From: Polaromonas sp. A23
GTDB lineage: Bacteria > Pseudomonadota > Gammaproteobacteria > Burkholderiales > Burkholderiaceae_C
Assembly: GCF_002001015.1 (NCBI RefSeq)
Contig: NZ_MUNO01000041.1
Span: 62,001 to 126,000 of the forward strand
Direction: 5' to 3'
Length of the DNA stretch: 64,000 bases
The notes beneath the pieces are model-generated. The model was not told where the DNA came from. It made no database searches and saw nothing but the letters and a program-made list of their open reading frames with translations. The position numbers and the translations under genes were made by a program. Below are positions 43,911-51,597 of the stretch, in pieces (the first letter of the stretch is position 1; each line of letters opens with the position of its first letter).

Positions 43911-46640
43911 TCAAACCTTCTCAAGCTGCTGTTTCGCATGGGCTGCGCCCGTCCCGTTCGGTGCCAGCTCCAGGTAATTGCGAAACGCCTTCTTCGCCTT
44001 GTCGCCATCGCCCGCGCGGGCATGGGCGTCGCCCAGGTTCAGGTAGGCAATCGCGCGTGACGGGTCCATCTTCACGGTGTTCTCAAACCAGCGCGCCGCT
44101 TCCTTGAACTTGTCTTGCTTGAAATAAACAAAACCCAGGTTGTTGGCGGCCAGCGCAAAGTCGGGGCGCAGCTTCAGTGCTTCGGTGAACTGGGCCTCGG
44201 CCTCGGCATAAAGCTTTTCCTTGTAGAGCTGCAGGCCGCGGTCATTGGCGCGCTGGGCCAGTTGCCGTGCCGAGCTGGGCACCGCCAGCGGCGTGGTGAT
44301 CTTCTGTTCGCCTCCCTGCAGGTCTTTCACCACCACCGTTGCCGTGGGTGGCGCGGCCACCGGTGCATCGCTGCCGGCTGTGGGCGCGGCAGCAGGCGGG
44401 CGCGTGGCGTCCAGCTTGCTGTTCAGCGCAATCGCGTCGCCAGACAGCTGGCTTGTCTGCACGCTCAAAAACTCGGCCTCTACCGGCAGCGCAAACACAA
44501 AGTCGCCGCCTTCCGAGCCCGGCAGGCTGCCAAAGGCCGGCGTCTGCCGCGAAACGGACGCCACAGCCGGCGCCACATACGCGGCCAGCTCGGTGGCGGT
44601 GATCAAGCCGTCACCGTTCAAATCGGCCTTGCCGCCCATGGCCTGCAGCAGCGTCCAGGTAAAAACCGAGTGCCCGTTCGGCCCGCCGTCGGCCACCAGC
44701 TGGTCGGCGCCGCCGGCCGTCAGCATCTGCCGGCCCAGGCGTTTGGCGTTGTCACGCAGAAAGTTGCCAGAGCCCGCGCCGCGCGTCAGGCCCAGCCCGC
44801 TGTAGCAGGCGTCCATCACAAACAGCACATGCTTGGCCGTCAGGCTTTCAGCAATGTTCTGCAGCTCCGTCATCGGCACCGCGTCGGTGGCAATCTTGTT
44901 CGGGTCTGAATCTGCCGGAATGATGTAGCCCAAATCGCGGCCCGAGCTCAGCTGCCGTGTGGCGCCGTGCCCGGCAAAAAACACAAACAAGCGGTCGTTC
45001 TTCTTCATGCCGCTGTGCGCCAGCTTGTCATGAAAGGCGGCCAATATGCCGGTGCGCGTGGCCTCGCGGTTCTCCAGAGAGATCACGTGGTCGGTGGCAA
45101 AGCCAAAGCGCTGGATCAACGTTTCACGAATGGCACGCGCATCACGCACCGCGTACTGCAGCTTGGGCCAGCTGGCGTAGCCGTCAATGCCAATCACAAT
45201 GGCCCATGAATCGCTGTAGCCCGGGTTGGCCGCCTGCGGGGCGGGCGCCACGCCCGCGCCCTTGGCCACGGTAAAGCCGGTTCCGTCCCAGCTGGCAAAC
45301 TGGTAGCCGTCGGCCACCAGGCGCTCCAGAATGGCCGGCAGCGCCTTCACTGTGCGCTCATGAATGTCATGAAACAGCACAATGCCGCGGCCTTCCTTTT
45401 CAACAGACTTCAGCACCCGCTCCACGATGGAGCTGGGCACGGGGTCGGCCCAGTCCAGCGAGTCAATGTTCCACATGACAGAGCGCAGGTGCGCGGCTGA
45501 CAGCACGTCCAGCCCTTCGTCATTGCGCGCGCCATACGGAAAGCGAAAAAGCGGCGAGCGCCGCGCATCCACCGCTTTCAGCAACTCGTCGGTGCCCAGC
45601 ATTTCAGATTTGAGCCCCGCGCCATTGAGCTTGGAAAGCTGCGCATGCGTCATGCTGTGGTTGGCCAGCGTGTGGCCCGCCTCCATCAGCTTGCGGCTGA
45701 TGTCTGCGCGCGGCCCCAGCTTGGTTTTGCCGTCGGCCGCTACCGTGCCCAGGTTGCTGCCCACCTGAAAGAAGATGCCCGGCACGCTGTACTGCTTCAG
45801 AATGGCCGCAATCTCGTTGGTGTAGGTGCCGTGCGGGCCGTCGTCAAACGTCAGCACGATGGTCTTGGGCGGCAGGCTGTAGCCAAACACCTCGCCGTCT
45901 TCCTCGTTCTTGCCTTTGCGCGTGGGGGGCTTGGGCAGCGCGTAAGGCATCACCACGCCAAAGTCTTTCAAAATCTGCTCACGCGTGTAGCGCTTCTTCA
46001 GGCTGGCTACATAGTCTTCCCAGCGCTCACGCTTCAGCTCAATCGCGCGCGGCTCAAAGCGGCCAAACACCAGGCGAATTTCCTTCTCGTAATTACGCTC
46101 AATCTCCACCAGCGCATCCAGGTCTTCGCCAATGCGCTTGTGCAGCTTGATGGCCGGTAATGACGAATCAGCCGCCACACTGGTTTGCAGGCTACGCAGC
46201 AGCTCCCTAAAAGCCAACCGGTCAGCATCAAAAAGGCTACGGTCGCTTTCCACATAGTCCAGCAGGCCGGCAATCGCATCAAAGCGCTGCGGGTTGCCAG
46301 AAGCCACCAGCGCCGCCAGTTGCGCTTCAATCTCGGCCGCGCGCGCACGGTTGTCATGAAAAAGCCCCTGCCCCACCTGGTTGGCCATGGCCCGCTCGCC
46401 TGCACCCAGCTTTTTCTCATCAGCAAACAGCACAATGATTTTTCGGTAGCTGGCCAGCAGGTCTTGCATGCCCGTCAGGATTTTGCTGGTGTCGGGTGGC
46501 GTGGCGGCCAGAACATTAGGAACCGGTGGTGCGTTTTTCTTGCTGTTGCGTGCGTCAACAGAAATGACGATGGCGGTGGCCACCACCAGCAACAGGGCTC
46601 CTCCGGCAACAGCGAAGGCGATCTTTGTTTTTTTGTTCAT
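43911..46640 (-). CDS. Polysaccharide deacetylase - caspase-like peptidase - EF-hand - TPR fusion protein
   Basis: 909 residues. A single N-terminal membrane helix (about 7-28) and a ~200-residue helical part. Then a NodB-type deacetylase (~258-455) with TFDD 264-267, HSMTH 328-332, RFPYG 366-370 and FHDIH. Then a C14 caspase-like domain (~478-670) with His558 (FAGHGA) and Cys612 (DACYSG). Then an EF-hand (D673 to E684, DLNGDGLITATE). Finally about three TPRs (~793-895). The catalytic residues of both enzymes are present. Topology suggests a periplasmic anchored protein. The deacetylase probably acts on peptidoglycan or a surface glycan and the caspase on proteins, perhaps Ca-regulated. The combination is unusual; frames are intact, so this is not a broken gene. 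Confidence 0.9.
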   Translation of the reverse strand: MNKKTKIAFAVAGGALLLVVATAIVISVDARNSKKNAPPVPNVLAATPPDTSKILTGMQDLLASYRKIIVLFADEKKLGAGERAMANQVGQGLFHDNRARAAEIEAQLAALVASGNPQRFDAIAGLLDYVESDRSLFDADRLAFRELLRSLQTSVAADSSLPAIKLHKRIGEDLDALVEIERNYEKEIRLVFGRFEPRAIELKRERWEDYVASLKKRYTREQILKDFGVVMPYALPKPPTRKGKNEEDGEVFGYSLPPKTIVLTFDDGPHGTYTNEIAAILKQYSVPGIFFQVGSNLGTVAADGKTKLGPRADISRKLMEAGHTLANHSMTHAQLSKLNGAGLKSEMLGTDELLKAVDARRSPLFRFPYGARNDEGLDVLSAAHLRSVMWNIDSLDWADPVPSSIVERVLKSVEKEGRGIVLFHDIHERTVKALPAILERLVADGYQFASWDGTGFTVAKGAGVAPAPQAANPGYSDSWAIVIGIDGYASWPKLQYAVRDARAIRETLIQRFGFATDHVISLENREATRTGILAAFHDKLAHSGMKKNDRLFVFFAGHGATRQLSSGRDLGYIIPADSDPNKIATDAVPMTELQNIAESLTAKHVLFVMDACYSGLGLTRGAGSGNFLRDNAKRLGRQMLTAGGADQLVADGGPNGHSVFTWTLLQAMGGKADLNGDGLITATELAAYVAPAVASVSRQTPAFGSLPGSEGGDFVFALPVEAEFLSVQTSQLSGDAIALNSKLDATRPPAAAPTAGSDAPVAAPPTATVVVKDLQGGEQKITTPLAVPSSARQLAQRANDRGLQLYKEKLYAEAEAQFTEALKLRPDFALAANNLGFVYFKQDKFKEAARWFENTVKMDPSRAIAYLNLGDAHARAGDGDKAKKAFRNYLELAPNGTGAAHAKQQLEKV

Positions 46641-46940
46641 GAGTTGCTTTTTTATTCAGCCCTGGGCCGGGCTTTTGCCGAATCTACCATTCGGCGTGTT
46701 GGAGCTAGCCGTAGCCGTGGGGCTGATCGAAGAGAACTTTGATGCTGGCGACTGAAAAAAGGCAGCGGTTATCCTGGGTAGCTTAAGTATCAAGTTGATG
46801 CTGATGGAGTTGACCTGCGAGGTGCATCAATTGATACACAAGTGAATCGGATGGAGACACGAGAGGCTCAGTACGATGACAATAGGGAAACGCAACTCGG
46901 GAACACACTACTTCTTCTAGATGCCGGAAGCTGTGCTTAC
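46641..46940. other. 300-bp intergenic region between the fusion protein and patatin genes
   Basis: AT-richer than its neighbours. It contains an imperfect inverted repeat (46788-46801 and 46824-46836, TATCAAGTTGATGC / GCATCAATTGATA). It lies upstream of the fusion gene (promoter side) and downstream of the patatin gene. No ORF of interest. Confidence 0.5.
46788..46836. repeat. Imperfect inverted repeat
   Basis: TATCAAGTTGATGC and GCATCAATTGATA pair with one extra G in the left arm; 22-nt loop. May be an operator or a transcript end. Confidence 0.45.
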
Positions 46941-48020
46941 TTAAATGGCCGCCAGCCCCACCAATGCTGAACGGCCGACTTGATAGCCATGCCCTGAGAG
47001 TAGGTCAAACTCATTCTCAGTAACGCGGCGAAGCGTCGTAGGGAAGTCTGCGGGTTGCAAGCCATTAATAAGCTCGCTGGAACTAGCCGGGCTACCTATA
47101 TATACGTATGCGCCGTTGTCTCTATCTTTCTGAAGATAGTGCATAAACGCCCTAACTCTAAGCGCTCTTGCCTGCTCAGACATGATGTCGTTGACTCGCT
47201 TAAGCCTCCACGGATTTAGTGCATTTCGATCAAATCCCACGGTGAGCGGCGCTCCCGCATCTGACACCAATATGAAAATGTTCGAATGCTTAGAAAGGCA
47301 CTTACCCTGATCAAAAAAGGGCTCAAGGCCAAGATTGTCGTAAACCCCTCCATCGTAAATATGCAACCTCTTAAAGCCAAGTTGAACCACTTCGGCAGCT
47401 TCAACAGGTGCTCCCCAACTAGTACGTTTCTTCCACAAAAACTTGTTTGTATTTAGAGACAACGGCCCAAATGCGCCGGGAAATGCTGCAGATACTGCGA
47501 GAGCAGAAGCCAATGGAAAGTTACCCGGCGTAGCGTAGCCAAGGGAATAGTCTCCAATACTTTCTCGTTTGAAACGGAAACGTTTTCCGTTCTCTGCGGT
47601 AGTGCCATTGATAGACCATTCTGGTGTTTCCGGGAGGTCTGCGAGAGCACTCTTTACATCCCACTCTTCACGGAGTGCCGCTGCGAGGAGATTTGCTCGC
47701 GATAGTATGAAGCGCCAGTTCCATGGCAGAAGCAGCTGGCGTGCCGCACCGTACTGCAAGCTGAGCGCACAGAGCTTGTGCCTAAGGGTCGGATAGATGG
47801 ATGTTTGAAATTCCTCAGAATCTGGCCATCGCATTCCAGCCTCTTGCAAAATCAATCCAACTAGCAAACTGCCACCTGAGACAGTGGATATACGACTCAC
47901 ATCTCCCAACAGCCTTTTCTCTGCCAGGTATCGAAGAAGGCCTAGATGAAAAATCATCGCCCGCACCCCCCCGCCCGACAGAACAAGCGCAAGCTGAGAA
48001 GATGAGTTTTCTTTGGTCAA
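46941..48020 (-). CDS. Patatin-like phospholipase
   Basis: 359 residues. Oxyanion loop SGGGVR (15-20), nucleophile Ser48 in TVSGG, catalytic Asp223 in DGGVYDN. Such enzymes cleave acyl chains from phospholipids; in bacteria they serve as virulence factors or abortive-infection effectors (CapV in CBASS). No signal peptide, so cytoplasmic. Third gene of a same-strand run with two ComEC-like MBL proteins (24 bp after the first MBL gene), in a visibly AT-richer segment that suggests transfer. No CD-NTase is nearby. Confidence 0.9.
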   Translation of the reverse strand: MTKENSSSQLALVLSGGGVRAMIFHLGLLRYLAEKRLLGDVSRISTVSGGSLLVGLILQEAGMRWPDSEEFQTSIYPTLRHKLCALSLQYGAARQLLLPWNWRFILSRANLLAAALREEWDVKSALADLPETPEWSINGTTAENGKRFRFKRESIGDYSLGYATPGNFPLASALAVSAAFPGAFGPLSLNTNKFLWKKRTSWGAPVEAAEVVQLGFKRLHIYDGGVYDNLGLEPFFDQGKCLSKHSNIFILVSDAGAPLTVGFDRNALNPWRLKRVNDIMSEQARALRVRAFMHYLQKDRDNGAYVYIGSPASSSELINGLQPADFPTTLRRVTENEFDLLSGHGYQVGRSALVGLAAI

Positions 48021-48044
48021 CTGTTGGATCTCGCGGCGAAACAG

Positions 48045-48947
48045 TCAACGTGTCTGCAGTGTGTATTCAGTTTCAGCGGTGATACTTCCGATGTAGTTCG
48101 AAAATTTGGATTGACCGTATTGCTCTAGCTCCGGCCACTTGAAGCTTTCATTGGAAACGTAGAAGTGAACTTTCTTGCCGTCCGAATCCATTGTGATATC
48201 TCCCGCGCTGTTTTGCGTAATGGTCTGGTATCCGGTGTAGTAATGCAGATGCCTTGAAGGCGCCTCTCCAATTACTATTACTTGAGGGTCTAGCTTCTCA
48301 AGCCATGAATTGGGAATTTTTCCGGAGGTTCTCCCATGATGCGAGGCAAACACAATAGTTGTTTTTTTCAGCTCAATACTGCCAACTATTTTTTCCATGA
48401 AATCTGTTTCTAAATCACCAAGCCATAGAAAACTTGTATTACCTATTTGGTATCTAATCACTGCGGAAGTATTGTTAAAGCTTTCCCCCGCATCGCAGGA
48501 CGCCAAGGCTTTTTTAAAGTGCTCGTTCGAGAGGTCAGGCCAAAGAATTGAAATGCCGGACATGCCACGTTCATCGTCACCAATATTCATCCATTTTCGC
48601 TTTGAACCTTTTTCGATGTAAAACGCCCTATCGCTGTCACGAAGTTTGCAATATCGATTAAATGAGTCTGAGTCAGAATCTTTAATCGCTTGATTCTTGA
48701 CAACGTAAAAATTGACAATGGGGATTGCATCATCTAACAGCTCTATGCCTCCAAAATGATCATCGTCAGGATGAGTACAGATAAACCGTGAGATCTTTTT
48801 ATTCGCCTTTGCGGTTTTGAGTTCTTGAATTATTCGATCTGCGTTTTCGTTGCTCAAGTCGCAATCAATAATAGAAAAATTATCATTGTCATGTTTCAGA
48901 TAGAACATATCGCCCAGTCCCACAGAAAAACTTTTTATCACTGACAT
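48045..48947 (-). CDS. ComEC-like metallo-beta-lactamase-fold protein
   Basis: 300 residues from ATG 48947 with GGAGG upstream (an in-frame ATG 18 bp earlier is less likely). Metal motif THPDDDHFGG (H59-x-D61-x-D63-H64, the HxDxDH form), GDLE near residue 190 and SHHGRTSG, as in the cytoplasmic nuclease-like domain of ComEC/Rec2 and related soluble proteins. Predicted nuclease or phosphodiesterase. 24 bp upstream of the patatin gene; paralogue of the next gene only at motif level. AT-rich codon use. Confidence 0.85.
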   Translation of the reverse strand: MSVIKSFSVGLGDMFYLKHDNDNFSIIDCDLSNENADRIIQELKTAKANKKISRFICTHPDDDHFGGIELLDDAIPIVNFYVVKNQAIKDSDSDSFNRYCKLRDSDRAFYIEKGSKRKWMNIGDDERGMSGISILWPDLSNEHFKKALASCDAGESFNNTSAVIRYQIGNTSFLWLGDLETDFMEKIVGSIELKKTTIVFASHHGRTSGKIPNSWLEKLDPQVIVIGEAPSRHLHYYTGYQTITQNSAGDITMDSDGKKVHFYVSNESFKWPELEQYGQSKFSNYIGSITAETEYTLQTR

Positions 48948-49050
48948 GGTGCCTCCATTTGGCATTTTTTCTAAAATTTCATGCGACTAACTCTTGATGA
49001 GCGAGAGTTTTCTAATGAGATTTCATCTCACGTTCAAGTGCTTCGATATC

Positions 49051-49920
49051 TCACCCAAGGTACTCTGTATCAATAGTGAAATCCCCATTGGCGGACACAG
49101 TAATTTCTATGTGCCCGTCTCTTCGTGTAGTAAGCACGTGTCGGCGCTTCATCGTGGTTCTAACCAATACCCCGTCAGGGAAATTTTCGACAACGCGGGC
49201 TCTATAGGTCCCAGCCATTTTTTGAGTCTCATGCTGTATGGCTTTATCGGACATGATGATTGCTCGCGGTTGGCAGTATTTAAACAATTCTTCGCTGTAT
49301 CCATTCTCCCGTCCGTGATGTGAGGCAACGAGAACGTCCACACCTTGCAATGCCGCCCGAAAATCGTCGCGGGTCAGTAGAGCCAACCATCCTGCAGCTT
49401 CAAGATCTCCCGGGAAAAGGATCTTGAAACCCTGATACTCAAAAAATATGACAAGGCTAAGGTTGTTTGTGTCCTGGAACGCAGGGTAAGAGTTAAAGAA
49501 GGAGGTAAAAGTGATCCTTCCCATATGAGTGTCAAAAGGCTCCGGAATAGGGCTGTTGTAGGTCTCATGAATACTGAGAAATCGCTCAATGTCCGGGCCC
49601 AGCGAACCACTCTGTAGCTTGATAGCTCGAAGAATGGCGGGCGTTGGATGCGGGTTACGCGTCAGAGAAGCCACATGAATGCCCATTTCCCATAGGCTGT
49701 TTAGATCGCTCATGTGATCTAAATCTGCATTGGTAATGAAGAGGTAGTCGAGCTGAGTACGCCTGAGAACGTATCGAATATGTGTGCTTGGTCGCCAATC
49801 TTGAGCGTGCCCAGAATCAATCATGGCCAACCGACCCAGAACGCCGTTCTCGCGGTGAGATAACAGTGCGCACGCGCCATGTTCGACGTCGCAAATTCGA
49901 AGAATCATTTCCCCAGCCAT
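49051..49920 (-). CDS. Second ComEC-like metallo-beta-lactamase-fold protein
   Basis: 289 residues. The first motif reads TNADLDHMSD, with Asn replacing the first His of HxDxDH; PGDLEAAG and SHHGREN are intact, so metal binding may be partial or altered. The remainder is diverged from the neighbouring MBL protein. A second start (ATG 49908, MILRICDVEHGACALL) is possible. It heads the three-gene minus-strand run; 103 bp separate it from the other MBL gene. Predicted partner or regulator of that gene; no evidence beyond linkage. Confidence 0.82.
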   Translation of the reverse strand: MAGEMILRICDVEHGACALLSHRENGVLGRLAMIDSGHAQDWRPSTHIRYVLRRTQLDYLFITNADLDHMSDLNSLWEMGIHVASLTRNPHPTPAILRAIKLQSGSLGPDIERFLSIHETYNSPIPEPFDTHMGRITFTSFFNSYPAFQDTNNLSLVIFFEYQGFKILFPGDLEAAGWLALLTRDDFRAALQGVDVLVASHHGRENGYSEELFKYCQPRAIIMSDKAIQHETQKMAGTYRARVVENFPDGVLVRTTMKRRHVLTTRRDGHIEITVSANGDFTIDTEYLG

Positions 49921-49999
49921 CCCGCGCCCCTGATTACTAAATTAGTTTGTCGAATCACGCCCGCAAGCATTCTGAACTCAAACGGACAAAAAGTTACGT

Positions 50000-50023
50000 C
50001 TAAATACCCTCTCCTCTATTTAG
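50000..50023. repeat. Inverted repeat CTAAATA / TATTTAG
   Basis: Perfect 7-bp arms (50000-50006, 50017-50023) followed by a G run; in the 277-bp AT-rich gap at the right edge of the MBL/patatin segment. May mark a promoter, terminator or a junction. Confidence 0.4.
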
Positions 50024-50197
50024 GGGGGATTGATCAGGCGACCAGCTGGAACGACGTATTCGGCTAGCTGAGTTTTGCAGTTAAATATTTACAGAACACC
50101 CAACGCGGTCCGAGACTTCTCCGCTTTCCCCTTCATCCCTTGTCCTACGCCGCTGCTTTCGCGTCAGGCTTACCTTGGTCCATTTAGGAGACCCAAG

Positions 50198-50614
50198 ATG
50201 AGCAAGCAGCAGCAAGATTTCAAAACCTTCATGAAAGAGCGGCAGCAAGTCGCGGCAGCGTATGTCAGTGGCGATTCGGGGCCGTTGGGCCGTGTCGTGG
50301 CGCAGGAATCACCGGCCACCTTCATGAGCCCGGGCGGCGGGGTGGTGAAGGGCACGAAGGAAGTGTGGTCGCGTTACCAGCAAGATGCCGGCAGGTTTGA
50401 GCCGGGCAGCACGACCGAGCTGGAGGTTCTTGACATGGCGGCGGGCGACACCGTCGCGTACTGGACAGGCATTCAAAAGGCGCAGGCCCGCATGAAGGGT
50501 GAGCCAGAGCCCGTGGCGAACAAGCTGCGTGTGACCGAAGTGTTTCGCCGTGAAGGCGACTCGTGGAAGCTGGTGCACCGGCATGCGGATCCACTGACTG
50601 AGCCGAAACACTAA
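50198..50614 (+). CDS. NTF2-like (SnoaL/DUF4440-type) protein
   Basis: 138 residues from ATG 50198 (TAGGAG upstream). NTF2-like fold: FMKERQQVAAAYVSGDSGPLGRV, then PGGGVVKGTKEVWSRYQQD and EVFRREGDSWKLVHRHAD at the C-terminus. Cytoplasmic, ligand unknown. Part of it (around codons 63-96) is duplicated about 0.95 kb downstream at 51330. Confidence 0.85.
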   Translation: MSKQQQDFKTFMKERQQVAAAYVSGDSGPLGRVVAQESPATFMSPGGGVVKGTKEVWSRYQQDAGRFEPGSTTELEVLDMAAGDTVAYWTGIQKAQARMKGEPEPVANKLRVTEVFRREGDSWKLVHRHADPLTEPKH

Positions 50615-50676
50615 GGCCTCCCACGGCTTTCACTGCGTGTAGCTCCTTTCCCTCCTCGGGGGGCGTTGCGCCTGCG

Positions 50677-50804
50677 GTCTGGCCCTACTTGTTCATCTGG
50701 GCGATTCCGGGCTCCATGGTCTTGCTGCCCTTCTTGGCCTGGTTTCTGGATCGGCGGTGCAGAAAGAGCGCGCGGTCGAGCGCAGCCGGCTCGACAAGGA
50801 ATAA
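50677..50804 (+). pseudogene. Frameshifted small membrane protein gene (probable)
   Basis: One frame reads VWPYLFIWAIPGSMVLLPFL (a single membrane helix) from 50677. The adjacent frame, from about 50745, reads SAVQKERAVERSRLDKE and then a stop at 50802-50804, as expected for the charged end of such a protein. Together they look like one small single-helix protein broken by a -1 shift. The upstream DNA resembles non-coding sequence, so the start is unclear. A sequencing error is the alternative. Confidence 0.4.
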
Positions 50805-50911
50805 GCGGCGCCCTGCGCGTTGTTGCCGTTGTACTGGTTTGGCGGCTCGTCTCACAGCCGGTGCAGGCGTGCGCTGACACACCGGCATCGCCGCGTGGCT
50901 ACGGTGAGCTC

Positions 50912-51265
50912 ATGAACTGGTTTCACAAGCTTCCTGGCGCGCAGCGCTCCCCGTATGGCCTGGAGTGCCGGATATTGCGCCAGATCCCGCGTCTGCTGGT
51001 GGCGGCCATTGCGCTTCCTGCAATGGTGTCACTGCTGGCGCGGCTGTGGGCTGGAGAGCCTGGCGAGGCGCAGGACCGGCAGCTGCAGGTGTTCGACTTC
51101 CTGATGCTGGGCTTGGCCGGCACCGCGCTGTGGCTGATCGCCGCCCTCTGCTTGGTCTGCGTGATCATCTGGGTCATGAAGGGCCCGGCCTACGTGGCCG
51201 ATGCCTACTACCTGCCGGGCACACGGCGTGCCGGCGCTCCCGGCGCAGGCGCTGAGTCGCCCTGA
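50912..51265 (+). CDS. Small membrane protein
   Basis: 117 residues from ATG 50912 (MNWFHKLPGAQRSPYGLECRI). Two hydrophobic helices (LPAMVSLLARLW and LMLGLAGTALWLIAALCLVCVIIWV, about 36-50 and 65-90) and a Tyr-rich end VADAYYLPGTRR. No family recognised. It lies just after the probable frameshifted gene and may be its former partner. Confidence 0.6.
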   Translation: MNWFHKLPGAQRSPYGLECRILRQIPRLLVAAIALPAMVSLLARLWAGEPGEAQDRQLQVFDFLMLGLAGTALWLIAALCLVCVIIWVMKGPAYVADAYYLPGTRRAGAPGAGAESP

Positions 51266-51597
51266 AGCCCCGGGGGGGCGCTTGCAGCCGTGCCCTTCCG
51301 GTTTGCACCCTGACCGAAGCGATGCTGTCGCCGGCAGGTTTGAGCCGGGCAGCACGACCGAGCCGGAGGTTCTTGACATGGCGGCGGGCGACGCCGTCGC
51401 CTATTGGACCGGGATTCGAAAGGCGCAGCCCGCCGTGCCAGCTTCCTCTGCCGATTGTTCTGACCGTACGAAGAGGCGCTGACATTCCCGGTGACTTTTT
51501 TACTTGGGCCGCCCCCGTGTTCATGGGAGGCGGCGTTGATCAACTCGGCCTACATTTTCTAATGTGTGCTTTGTGGATTGGTAAAAAGGGACTTGCA
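51266..51597. other. 332-bp intergenic region with a duplicated gene fragment
   Basis: Mostly non-coding; contains the NTF2-like fragment at 51330-51432. The upstream extension of the SGNH ORF runs through it and is not likely to be translated. Confidence 0.5.
51330..51432 (+). pseudogene. Partial duplication of the NTF2-like gene at 50198
   Basis: GCCGGCAGGTTTGAGCCGGG and the following sequence to about 51432 matches 50387-50491 at nearly every base (a few substitutions, e.g. GAGCTGG/GAGCCGG). It encodes FEPGSTTEPEVLDMAAGDAV and soon stops. A recent local copy without start or end. Confidence 0.85.

Noticed and set aside
46941-49920. Assignment of the patatin/MBL run to CBASS or Avs
   Set aside because: No CD-NTase, cap gene or STAND NTPase is present in the window.
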